A DNA stretch of 64,000 bases from the NCBI GenBank assembly GCA_030386875.1, contig CM059570.1, forward strand, positions 30,123,422 to 30,187,421, read 5' to 3'. The translations under genes and the position numbers were made by a program. This DNA is from Morinoia aosen (taxonomy: Eukaryota; Arthropoda; Malacostraca; Amphipoda; Talitridae). This document shows, piece after piece, positions 1 to 10,499 of this stretch. Position 1 is the stretch's first letter. Every line of letters begins with the position of its first letter. The notes under the pieces were generated by a model. That model saw only the letters and a program-made list of their open reading frames with translations. It did no database searches and had not been told where the DNA came from.

Positions 1-178
1 AAAATGAAAGTGTTGTTATTGATCTACATTGTATTATTGTATATTTAAAGAAGTGTGTACGGAAGTAAATTATGAGTAACTGAATTCGACAAAGACCAAT
101 GCAGACGTAAAGAATTTTGAACAAACATCCATGAAGACTCTCAGAGGAACTAAATAACAGGAAGTCCAACGCTTATCA

Positions 179-235
179 TTGCGTGGTGTTGAGGCGCAGT
201 GATGAGTCTAATCACTGCGCCTCAACACCACGCAA
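179..235. repeat. Near-perfect 25-bp stem hairpin (7-nt loop)
   Basis: Positions 179-203 are the exact reverse complement of 211-235, with a 7-nt loop (gagtcta) between them. The stem is GC-rich (it starts gcgtggtgttgaggcg) in an AT-rich setting. It lies about 95 bp upstream of the last exon of gene 0, so within that gene's final intron. I see no such hairpin in the matching introns of the other copies. It could be a small inverted-repeat element, a structured intronic RNA or a recent fold-back replication error. Confidence 0.9.
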
Positions 236-330
236 GACTCATGCATGAGTTGCTGCACTTACATTTAGTATTATACATCCATGCATAATTATTCAAAGCA
301 AGTTTCTTGATGCACTGTTCCTGCCGACAG

Positions 331-441
331 GAATTGCAAGTCATAGTTAGAGGCACCGAGCGCTCAGTGTGTGGCAGTAAAGAATATGCGTCCGGCCCAC
401 ATCCCAACACCGGCTGCTATTGCTGTCTTCAGACCATCTGA
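331..441 (+). CDS. Gene 0: last coding exon of a cysteine-rich secreted peptide (5' part outside window)
   Basis: A 37-codon exon follows a good acceptor (ctgccgacag|GAATTG) and ends at TGA 439-441. Its translation carries the hallmark tail of the family: one cysteine, then 14 residues containing EYASGPHP, then GCYCC. This matches the last exons of genes A (10219-10317), C (34385-34486) and F. It ends CCLQTI, a few residues longer than A and C. The YASGPHP and CYCC residues place it nearer type II (C, F, G) than type I. The reading frame is phase 0 at the acceptor, as in the other copies. The signal-peptide exon and first cysteine pair must lie before the window start. Function is unknown. 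Confidence 0.8.
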   Translation, partial: ELQVIVRGTERSVCGSKEYASGPHPNTGCYCCLQTI

Positions 442-547
442 GCGAGCAGCCTTCGTTGTCTGAAGGACGGCCCGCAGAGGCCGTTTCATCCTGAAATGTT
501 CACTCTTCCGTTTACTGCTCACCTGTTTGGTTTTTATTTTTTTAATT

Positions 548-553
548 AATAAA
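548..553 (+). terminator. Polyadenylation signal of gene 0
   Basis: AATAAA lies about 107 bp after the stop codon of gene 0. Similar spacing is seen for gene C (about 140 bp) and gene A (about 166 bp). Confidence 0.55.
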
Positions 554-2960
554 CACTGAGTGAATTTTGTGTTTGTATCATTCTCCTGAATGCTGCTTGC
601 GATGCTACCGTGTTCATGAAACTCATTGGTCAATTTCATGAAATATTTTCTCCATTTACCCTAACCTACTTGATTGACCATTTTATTCATAGAGAAATTC
701 AGCACCCTATTATTCACTTAACCATTATGAAAGAAACTTAGAGAGCTTCAACATATTGACCACGCTGGCACAGTGGCAACCGTTAGGTTACCCTTTAAGA
801 AGAACAATTGATAAATCGGATTTACTACTCGAATGAATTTATATTCTTTTAAAGAAGGATTACAAATATAATTTCACGGTCGTATTATACGACGTACGTT
901 AAAATCAACTTTAAAAAGCAGTGAAATAATTGAAATGTTTTTCGATAAGTCGCTGAGCATTTCACCTAGTGATATCCAAATATCACACTACATAGTTAGG
1001 GTGTTAATATCGTTTGAGGTGCAGAGTTTGCGTCTCAGAAACATTGTTGCTGAATGCTTATACACTGCGTTGAAATTGAGATGGAAATTTTCAGTAAGCC
1101 CTGCAGATTCATAGGGAACAAGTCGCAAGTGTATTCAGAATAAATATCAAGGAATATTCGTATCGAAACAATGACGCATGCAGTACTTTTTATTTACATT
1201 GTTTTACACTTGCTGTTTATTATTTTCCGAGTCGTGTGTATAACTACTGGGCTACGGTGCTATGAGGTTCACAATTTTTGTGGAGGTGACATAAGAATTC
1301 CACCTATTTGGCTTTCTTGTTTTTTTATTTTTTCGATCTTTCATGAACCAAGAGTACTTGCAATAGAAATCGGTAAGAAACAACGAGTTGGGTGGTCCTG
1401 AACCCGAACCTGCGTGGATAAGCACAGAGCGTCCACATCGTGTTTCAGCGGCTACCTTCGCTATGTTCCTACAGCGAGCGGTCTCGTACGAATACCATAC
1501 AACGAGTCACCACCGCGGTTGGCTTAGACTCCAGTTCGGCGCTTCAGAGTGAATTTTATTTAAAAGGCCCTCGGAAGGACCTCGTCACATTGACTCTTGC
1601 ACCACTCTTGCATTGACTCTTGCAGAAAAACCTCTCCCCTTACTCATGAGCACGCAGCCCCTCTCAATAGTCTGTACCTCAAGCTAATAAAGCAGCATTC
1701 AGCGTAACTCACGATATCAACAGCTTGTCTTGCTCTAAGGAGAAGAGCAAAGACTCTCTTAGTCCAAATATATGTAGCTGCAATCAACGGCTCTCGACGA
1801 GCTCACGCCTTTGGTTCGACGCTACCTATTGCTCACAGCTATCCCTACACACCTGTTAAAACTCAAGGATATAATGACGAAATAACATAGTTGAGCTGGC
1901 TAGTACTTTGAGGCATATCACTGGAGAATTGTCTTCGAATAATCCGCGTTGTATTCATTATAGGACCGAAATAATTATACCCTATATGTCTGTAGCCATC
2001 CGTGTTCCTGTGGATGCAATGTTCCTGCTCGTTCCTGCACGCCTTTGATTGGTTGAGTGCATCTCACTTCGGCGGCAACACTTCATTACTTTGTACATGA
2101 AGCTCCTTGAATTGTGCTTTAGAAAACTCTCAGCTGTGCACAGCTGGAGCGAACGTTCTTGAACATCCCTGAAAATATTTATACTGTAAATTAATAAACA
2201 CACTTGAGGGTTACTCTCCAGGCACGACAATTATTCCAGCTCTCCTGCGACAAGAAGAAAAAAATGGAGGAAAGGAGGAAACAGCATCCTCCATCGGATA
2301 AGATTGAATTTCAACTTCCGGTACTCAATTGCTAACAATATGTGAATTTATATTTTCGATAGGTCGATTCTTACGGAATCTCACGCGTAAGATAAAAAGA
2401 AAAACCAGTGTAAAATTAATATTTTTATAATTTTTATGGCAAACGTTTCGGAATATTATTACTCCTTCTTCAGCGATGAAACATCAAAAATAGGTCATAC
2501 TTAGAAAATGAACAAGTCAATAAAATAAGTAAAGAAACATCCACAAAAACTTTGATCCGAATCCTGGTTCAAGCGCAGTAGAACTGACACACACCTTCAT
2601 TGCTTTACTTACACACACATGTAAAAGCACAAACAATCATACATTTACACATAAGAACCTGACACACAGACGCGTGCAAACACCCACAGAAATATGTCAG
2701 TAGGTTGAAGCAATGAACAATTTAACTGCAATCAAGTCTTTATTTAGGTTGGACTTATGAGTGGATACGAACAAAGATTCCAAAATATGAAGAGTTTTTA
2801 CTTGTGGTACATAGAGAAGAGGAATAATATGTTTTAAAAGGATGATTGAACTGCTGACAATGATCTAGAATTGCTGAATGAGAAGGAGACGAAAGTATGC
2901 GACAATTTCTATGGGAAATTCCTGAATGTTGACTGTGTCCAATAAATTATTGAAGTTTGG
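554..2960. other. Intergenic stretch, no gene seen
   Basis: AT-rich DNA with only short chance open frames (for example 1171-1401 on + and 1982-2230 on -). None shows a recognisable motif, codon bias or conserved splice sites. The one recognisable item is a remnant near 2355-2399 that matches the Penelope-like element in the window centre. Confidence 0.6.
2355..2399 (-). repeat. Remnant matching the central Penelope-like element
   Basis: Read on the minus strand this stretch (cttacgcgtgagattcc...gaatcgacc) matches 40492-40530 almost base for base. It shows that a second insertion of the same element family once lay here and has decayed. Confidence 0.5.
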
Positions 2961-3189
2961 AACTACCAACCTACTTTGCAGTAAATATTAATGAAAATAA
3001 TACATTTTTACAGTAAATATTACAGTAAACGAATGCAATTATGAGCCTAAAAAACTTTTTAAAAGAATATGGAAGATAAATCGTAGACATAGAACTATGT
3101 TTCAGTTTTAGACCGATAGGTTTTAACTTTTTCAAATTTACGTTCTCAAGATACATAGGTCCATATCCAGGATGTCGGGCATGTTTCCA

Positions 3190-3640
3190 GATTGGCATGA
3201 ATATTTCAAGCACACATGTTCAATTCAGGTACTCATGTAATAATCCAGCCTTGTGCGAATGAACTAAAACAAAAATAAAAGAATCTAGGCTCCTATGAAT
3301 GAACCTAAGTTTTCATGAGTTAGCACCTAAACCGATGAATAGATCCAAGTGCTGATGGAGGAATTTAGATCCTAATGGATAAATCCAAGTTCTCATTAAT
3401 GATTAAAGGCTCTTATGAAAAAAAGGCATGTTCTCAAGAATAAATTCAGATTCCCATGAATTAGTACACTCAATAATTATTCAGGGTCTTATGTATGAAT
3501 AGATGCTCCTAATTAATTACGGAAACATGCACTTACTCGTGAAAAAAAGAAAGACCTAATAAATTTGAACTGGCACTCATGAATAAATCCAGGTTTTTAT
3601 GAATAAATGAATGTTCTTTATGAAATGAAGACTTATGAAA
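3190..3640. repeat. Degenerate minisatellite (about 20-25 bp period), block 1
   Basis: Imperfect units of the form catgaataaatccaggctc recur about every 20-30 bp. The counterpart is at 17140-17540. On the other strand the unit resembles the sharper 20-bp array at 15596-16347 (agcctggatacattcacgg), so this looks like an old, decayed array of the same family. Confidence 0.6.
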
Positions 3641-4192
3641 TAAAATGAAGTACAATATTCTCTTCTTCCATTTTCCAATTTTATGAATGTTTTGCCAATT
3701 CCGTTTTTTCACGTATCTAGTTAGGTTTGTTTAATGAAATTTTATACTTTAAAAACTTACTCTTAACTTTCATTTGTGGTGTACTTTATGATATACAAAA
3801 AGTTTTGAATCAAGTGACCCATGATATATCAGAAATGACTAACAGCATCGAGAATCCATTTATGTTTAGATAATTTTATTACCGAACATGAATTTTTCCC
3901 CATTCTACTTGAAATATTGTACGGACGTGTAAAGTAACTATAGTGGCTCGCATGAGAGGCTAACGTCGTCAAGCCTTGAAGGACTTTCAGATAGCTTTTG
4001 ACGTCACAGCTGACGGGGTATTTCAATGAATGAATAAAAAAGATTAAACGTCTCTGAGAAATTTGAGAAGCGAAGATAAACTCCGATACCTTGCAGCTCC
4101 CGTTAGTTCGCGGACAGGAGTTTCTTTGAATTTGAAAAATTATCATGTTAGATCAAAATTTATGCGCTCAGACAACAGGCGTTCTTTTTGAA

Positions 4193-6354
4193 TTCAAGGA
4201 CAAGCGATACGGGCAAACACAGTTCACAAGCGCAACTTTGTGAAGGCCTTCTTCCGGGAGCAGAAAGTCCAGATGTCAATAAGAGGTAGAACTTTTTCCT
4301 CATTGACAGGAGCTGCAACATAATGCTGTGTCCTTCACAAGGATACACCCTTGTGACGAAGGATAGTATGTTTCAGTAACAGGCGGACGGGTGTAAAATT
4401 TTCGTAATTATTCATTTCCTACGGCTTATGAACGAGGAAAAATACTGTACATGTTATCCTTGATGCAGTTTAATAAACTATTTAATCGTACTTATTTATT
4501 GTAATTTGAACCGCGTGGAACCAGTGAACGTCTCATCGAGTTTCTTGACCCGTTTCAGCTGAAGCATCAATGCACCAAATCAGTATCTGTTGACCCCAAT
4601 TACTGCGTTCACCGCAGCAGGGAATATATTATGTAATACATTTATCATTAATATATAACACTAAAACTTCCTATTCGAATCTGACAGTAACCTTCGCAAA
4701 TTGCAACAACGACCACAGCAATATACAAAGTATTTTTCCTGACGTGTATGAAAGACTTCCGACAGTTTAGTTACTTTCTTCAGAAAATAAATTGGCTCTA
4801 TAAATAATCTCGGACAGCTACTGTGAAAAGTTTTCAAGATTTTTTTTAAAGGTTATAAGAAATTCTAGTCGATCATGATTCAGAGGTTCCATAGTTCTGT
4901 CAAGCTGGCACAACATCGCAGATCTTTCGACGTTTCATCGAAATCCAACACTTTATGTTTCCATGGCCCTTTTCGACCAGCTTCCACGACAATATAATCG
5001 AGAAACGACAACAACTCAAAAAACCAATGTTTTATGGCAAGTGATTCGAATGACCATGGGGAAATACCAAAAAAAAATTCAAAGATAGGTAGACATTACT
5101 TTTCGCAGCAAAAACGTTACAGCAGTGACGTATTCAAACACTGTTGAAATGAAATGGCATTCAATACAAGTTTTTTTGAAAACTTTTTTCGTATAGATAT
5201 TAGTTGCTCTTCCATTATTTATTAACATAGCTCTATCATTTTCTAGGTTCGGGTTTGGAAAAAGATAGCGAAGCATTCTTCACGAGGGTCATACTTGCTA
5301 CTCATCATATCCACGATTGAACTTGCGAGTAGGTAAATTCTCTTCACAAGTTCATTATGGACACAAACATTGTGTTTAAATATACCCTCCAAAAATAAAC
5401 CCAAACATTTAAGGGTAATTTATAAAATAGAATTTACCTGTACTCGGTAAAACAAACAATACTGCATTATTATTAACTTTATGTACTTAAAAAGTCACCT
5501 AGACTTGATAATCCCTCATGTCACTTCACAGGCATTTCCAAGAGCAACGTTTAACGGAGCAAGACAGCAACAGTCGAATGTGGGACTCTACACTCTGATT
5601 GCCTCTGAATTTAGGTAAATCAAATGGTAAATGCATTTATTACAATTTCCTAAGTTTCTAAGGGCAAAATCACAATACATCGAGTGCGTGAAAAGCCACT
5701 TCTTGATGAGTGAAGTGTTGCTGTAGGCAGAGTTCATCTTTTTTTAACTTCTACAAAATAGAACGCAACTTAGAAATTAGAACTAGGAGGAATTCAGACT
5801 CAGAAACTTGGCTAAAATGAATAAATGACATAATTTGGCCACATACTGATGAACAAGTATAAGTTTAAGGTGAAAGAAAAATTTAAACTGCGTTGGGGGG
5901 ATAAATTTTGTATCCACGCTTCATTGACAGGAATGAACTGGGGAACAAGGGTGGTACTAGACATTATTGATACTACTTCTTAGTACTTAAGAATTGAGCC
6001 TCTAATCTCACTCCACGTATTTCATTTCTCAGATTAATTGCTGGAGCAAACCATCCACGAAATTTCATGGATAAAATCATGCATTCGACGCGTTTGCTCT
6101 CCACGCTTGGAATGAGCCTTGGTGCGTAGTAAAATTTTTGCCCCCGTCCGCCTGTTCCTGACTCACTATGTCCCCTGTCACAACGGCGTATCCTTGCTAC
6201 GGACACAGTATAATGTTGCAGCTCCTCTCACACCGCAACAAGTACGGGCCGAACTCGTCCTCATGTTCGCATGTGGACAATCTGCTCCCGGACGGAGGTC
6301 TTCACAAAGCTGCGTCTATGAACTGTGGTCTTCCGTATCGCTTTGTCTTTGAAT
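4193..6354. mobile_element. About 2.2-kb element with 210-bp inverted ends, copy 1
   Basis: The segment 4193-4400 is an inverted, roughly three-quarters identical copy of 6130-6354. Shared landmarks, read outward to inward, are the phrase around 'caaagcgatacgg', 'gaagacctccgtccgggagc', 'gagctgcaaca' and 'acaggcggacggg'. No coding region is seen between them. The same pair recurs at 18085-20475, so it predates that duplication. It could be a non-autonomous fold-back type transposon, or a local inverted duplication. The outer edge of the ends is placed by where similarity stops; I cannot identify a target-site duplication. Confidence 0.5.
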
Positions 6355-8789
6355 GGAGCTCCTGATATCTAAACTAATAAATTTGAAACTTGTGCGATTA
6401 GTTTTTAGGTCCAGGAAAACTTCAGTTCGCGTCTAACGAAGGTTGACAGATTTCACCGAATACTTCCCTTTATCACTCCTCAAAAGTACAGGTATCCTCC
6501 TGAACATGTTGCTTGATAAACCTTGTCAGCTGTGACGTCTGAACACTTGAAAATATCGTTACCTTGGAGTCTCCACAAGTTTTAGGCGCTTACATTCCTC
6601 GTTTTATAGCGAGCACGCAGATATTTGACTTTAACTATTTTCAATATTTTCCTGCAAAATGAAAAGTTAACGATATTCGTACAGGATAATCATTCGTACA
6701 ACCACTAATGTTCAAAACAATTATCATTAATTGGAAAAGCTTTACATTAGCAATAAACGTTTTTTGAAGGGAGATGACTTTATGGAAGAGAATTTGAAAC
6801 TCTGCCTTCAAAATTAAGAGTTCACTATAAAAACTCAACAAGAATATCATTCTGAAATATAATTAGGAAAAGTTCGTATATATTGTGCACAAAATGGAAC
6901 AATTCATTAATACCATCGTTAGGAAACGACAAACTGTTTCACTTTTACTACTTCCGAGAAATGTTTCGGTACTTTTCAGCCAAATTTGAACTCGTTCCTC
7001 GTGGAATAACAATGATATAACAATGGCTGCATGCTAAATTTCTTGATGGATTTTTGAAGCCCGAGTTTAAAGTATATCCATCAGCTTTTCCCCAAGAGTT
7101 AGAAGCAAATTCGTCATGAAACTCAATAAAGCCCGTGATAACATTTTGGTTTCATTTTTCTTGGGTCACGCGGTCAATGATTTCGAATTTTGCGTAAGAT
7201 CTTCGTAGGTTCCATGCAACCAGCTCGCCTTGGCCGATAATTTGCACTGATAACTCACGGTTACCCGCAAGCATCTTGAGACACTCATCAGATGTCATTT
7301 CTTCTGTGAGTGTGATTCAAATTCAAGCCCCTTTTTATCTATCACAACTGCTTTTCATCACGTGACCACCTCTCCACGGTCAATTGTTGGCAATCTTACG
7401 GAGAGAACCCGTAATTTACTGTCGCCAAACTTAGTTTTTATTGTGACCAAATGGTTACATTTTCAGTCAATGAACCCAGCGCACTCGTCCCCGAAAAACA
7501 TACTTCTACTTGATAAATTTATGGCGAGTTTTGTTAGCTAAAAACTGTAGCTTATGTGTAAAAAATATGCATGTCACTGTTGGGCTGTCCAATTCAAACC
7601 GCGTTGAACAGAATTCACACTAACTCCAATCTATTGCAGAATCCAGTGTTGTATTTTATTATTCAAGAAAGTAGGTAAATTGGCATGACAGCATTCTCCC
7701 TCTCTTTTATTTCTTTATTTTCTTCGTTATTTGTTTGTTCATTTTTTTTATTCGTTTGCATATTATATATTGATTTATTCCTTTATTTTCTAATTGTATT
7801 TTAATTTATTTTTCTAGTTACTCATTCATTAATTTTTGGAACGTTGGTGAGAGCACGCTGTACCGCCAAAGGAACAAACCTTCATTCATGAGGTGTTTCT
7901 AAGCTTCATGAAGATCAATGTCAAAAATTTACATCGGGGAATAAATTTGCATTTAAAGTCGCTCTTGCGCCCTTTTAGACAAAGATGATGGGAGAATTCC
8001 GCATTGAAACAGTAGAAATCTTGTTGATAGATTGTTTTTATTGTAAATAAATATATCTAATATTCTCGAATGTATTTCATAGCTGTTGAAATTTTTGCCA
8101 ACAGCGTGAACACTATTACGTCATGAGAGGCATAAAATCCAATGCAGAATTATGCTCAGGATTATTCCATTTACTCAACAAAAGGATATTCTCCAGAAAC
8201 TAAGAATCTTCGTAGTAAAACGTTTTAAAAAAAGAACAATCATATTCAGTAAATTACACATTCGTGCGAAAAACTTTCAGAAGACACACCTGACAGTAAT
8301 AAATGATCAAGAAGAATTTTTTTTTGCTTAGGTAAACACATAAAGCTCATATCACACACTGGCGCATTCTACGTACAAGGTATTTGCTTCTTTACATCGA
8401 AAATGTTACTCGTTCGTTGAAAATAACACGACTCTGTTCTCCAGTTTCATATAAACTTTTTTCTAGGAATTCCACATAAATTTTCTAAATATTTCCTGCC
8501 TGAAAACTAGTCTTAACCCTTTAACGCCCCAGAGGACACCAGTGTCCTCTTTCAAAATTCCCCTTCAATATATTTTATTTCTTATTCATTTAGTTCCCTA
8601 ATGTGTTCTTTGAAGTTCTCTGCCGAGTGGCAGTTCTTATCCCATCCTGATATCGGTGACTGCCAGATGCCAGCGCCAGTTTAGTGACGGTGGTTGTGTT
8701 AACGGTAATATGAGTACAAAAATTCGGACGTTAAAGGGTTAACTAGCTTTCAGGAAGCGCCAAGGACAACACCGCCACCTGCTGCCCTT

Positions 8790-8890
8790 CCCACACCACC
8801 TGCACCACAAAACTTGCCCCATATAAGGGGGACACACACGCCGTGCTGTACACTCCAACTGGTGGTGCTAACAGTTCAGTTTTTCCTGAG
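8790..8890 (+). promoter_or_regulatory. Gene A: TATA-like region and first (non-coding or partly coding) exon
   Basis: The block around catataag (8820-8827) and the exon end cctgag|gtaagc (donor at 8891) is strongly conserved in seven copies across the window. Under the simplest model catataag is the TATA box, transcription starts near 8850, and a 5' untranslated exon of about 40 nt is spliced over a 141-bp intron to the signal-peptide exon. CACCTG and ACCACA motifs just upstream could bind regulators. An alternative is that the whole block is a coding exon, because most differences in its 5' half fall at third codon positions. Confidence 0.6.
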
Positions 8891-9055
8891 GTAAGCGTCT
8901 GCAGGCAAAATGTTAAAGTTCTTTACTTCAACAAACTTGAAATATTTAATTATGTCAATTGAGAACAACCTCTTTTTCGTTAAATCTGATAAACGAACAG
9001 TATTAAACCAGATAATGTTGGTCCATTTCAGATAAGAACAACTCCTCGCAGCAAA

Positions 9056-10317
9056 ATGAAGGCGATGCTACTCTTCTCGCTGGTGCTTGTTGCCGCAGTC
9101 GTCGAGGGGAGCGACTACACATGTGTCATCGCCCAGGTGGGTGTTGGAAGACACCGCTGGCTGTGGTGTTTGAGCCGCAGGCAGCGATAGCAAAATATTG
9201 TAGTGTTGTGCAGAGTTGTGCAGCGTTGTGCAGCGTTGTGTAGAATTGTGCAGAGTTGAAGAATTATAAAGGGCCATATTGTTGCTGATATTGAGAAGGT
9301 CAAGTTTGTTCTCTATAAGTCTTGTTACGTTATTGTTAGTCATGTTGTGGAAAATATTATGCTTGATTAAGTCTCCGTACTGTCAGCTAACACGATGTGT
9401 TTCGCTGCAGGATATTGCGGCATTGGGCAGGACGTTCAAAATTCATGAAGGTGAGTGCTGCATTTTGCTATATTCATGTGCTGCGATGAGAATGCAATAA
9501 ATAACATAACACTGCAGAGACACTTTAGAGCCTCCTAGTGACATACGTAACAGCAGGAATTGGCGTTCATGACGCACTCATGTGTTTGTGTACATTTGCC
9601 TCAACAGACCCGCAAGGCCGGCAGGAGAACTGCAGCGGACAATGCAGGGTATTCTTTACGGTGAGAGCTGCAATTTATTGTTATTCCTAAAATATCGTGT
9701 TTTTTGAATGAAGTTAAGTTTTAGTTTTTGGAATGTAGTGAAATTTAGATTTTTGGTATGAAATCAAGATTTTGGTTTAAATCTCTGCTTTCTATCTCAT
9801 AAGAATAACAAATATTTAGTTTATTTCATCTTTCTTCAAAATTTTGGAAGTCCACAACACTTTAAATTTCAATTTAGGGTTATATCAATTAGGATTAAGA
9901 ATTTTTCCTCACTATTTCTGTTACATAATATAGAAGAGCGCAACAACGTTTATGTCGCATGGAGTTTTAAGCATTGAAAGCATAATGTACTCGACATTCG
10001 AGGTTAATTATTTTGAATGCCACAATTTCCCAAAAAAGATTTAAACGCCAAAAGTTCACGAAATATGCCCACGGAAAGTAATGAACTAAAAAGTTATCGT
10101 AGGGAATTTGCTAACCACCATCAGCATGCAAGTAATGTGTTGTTTAGCCTTTAGTTATGTTATTTCCAGTGCATTCGAATGTAGAATAAATTCCTTAACA
10201 AGCTGCTATTGTCGACAGACCACCCTTTTCGCTTATGGTACGGAGCACGTCAGTTGCAGCGCTGACGAATACGCTGTGGGTCCGCATCCTGTGAGTGGCT
10301 GCTTCTGCTGCCTTTGA
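9056..10317 (+). CDS. Gene A: small secreted cysteine-rich peptide precursor (type I), four coding exons
   Basis: Coding exons are 9056-9136, 9411-9450, 9608-9660 and 10219-10317, joined by GT-AG introns in phases 0, 1 and 0, giving 90 residues. Exon 1 of the coding part starts MKAMLLFSLVLVAAVVEG, a textbook signal peptide likely cut after residue 18. The mature part has C-x3-C (NCSGQC) followed by 17 residues, then C, 14 residues including EYAVGPHP, then GCFCC and the stop. There is one extra cysteine near the mature N-terminus (YTCVIAQ), making seven, so one may be unpaired or bridge a dimer. The ATG is chosen because it begins the conserved signal peptide and follows the acceptor (exon start 9032) by 24 nt. 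The family is not one I recognise; secreted defence or effector activity is inferred only from form. Confidence 0.8.
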
Positions 10318-10482
10318 TTTGCTCAGCAACTGCATGCTGCTGTCTCCTACAGCATGCACTGCAGAAGGAAAAAATTTTACTGTTCTCTTATAGGCTAGGT
10401 TGATGATTCATGAGATTATTATTTTTCAGATTGGCTTCCAATTTTTTCATTGTGAAAACTATTTTCTAATTTTTTTCAGTTT

Positions 10483-10488
10483 AATAAA
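10483..10488 (+). terminator. Polyadenylation signal of gene A
   Basis: AATAAA 166 bp after the stop of gene A. The matching position in gene B reads AATAAC (24604-24609), so the signal is lost there. Confidence 0.55.
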
Positions 10489-10499
10489 CAGCGAAATCA

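Noticed and set aside
222..410. Minus-strand 62-codon cysteine-rich frame
   Set aside because: It is the shadow of the gene 0 exon on the plus strand, which has the family's splice site and cysteine tail.
2413..2480. Hammerhead-type ribozyme on the minus strand (ctgaagaagg...ccgaaac)
   Set aside because: Penelope-like elements can carry hammerheads, but the required CTGANGA core reads CTGAAGA here followed by no convincing stem II, and the third helix could not be drawn.
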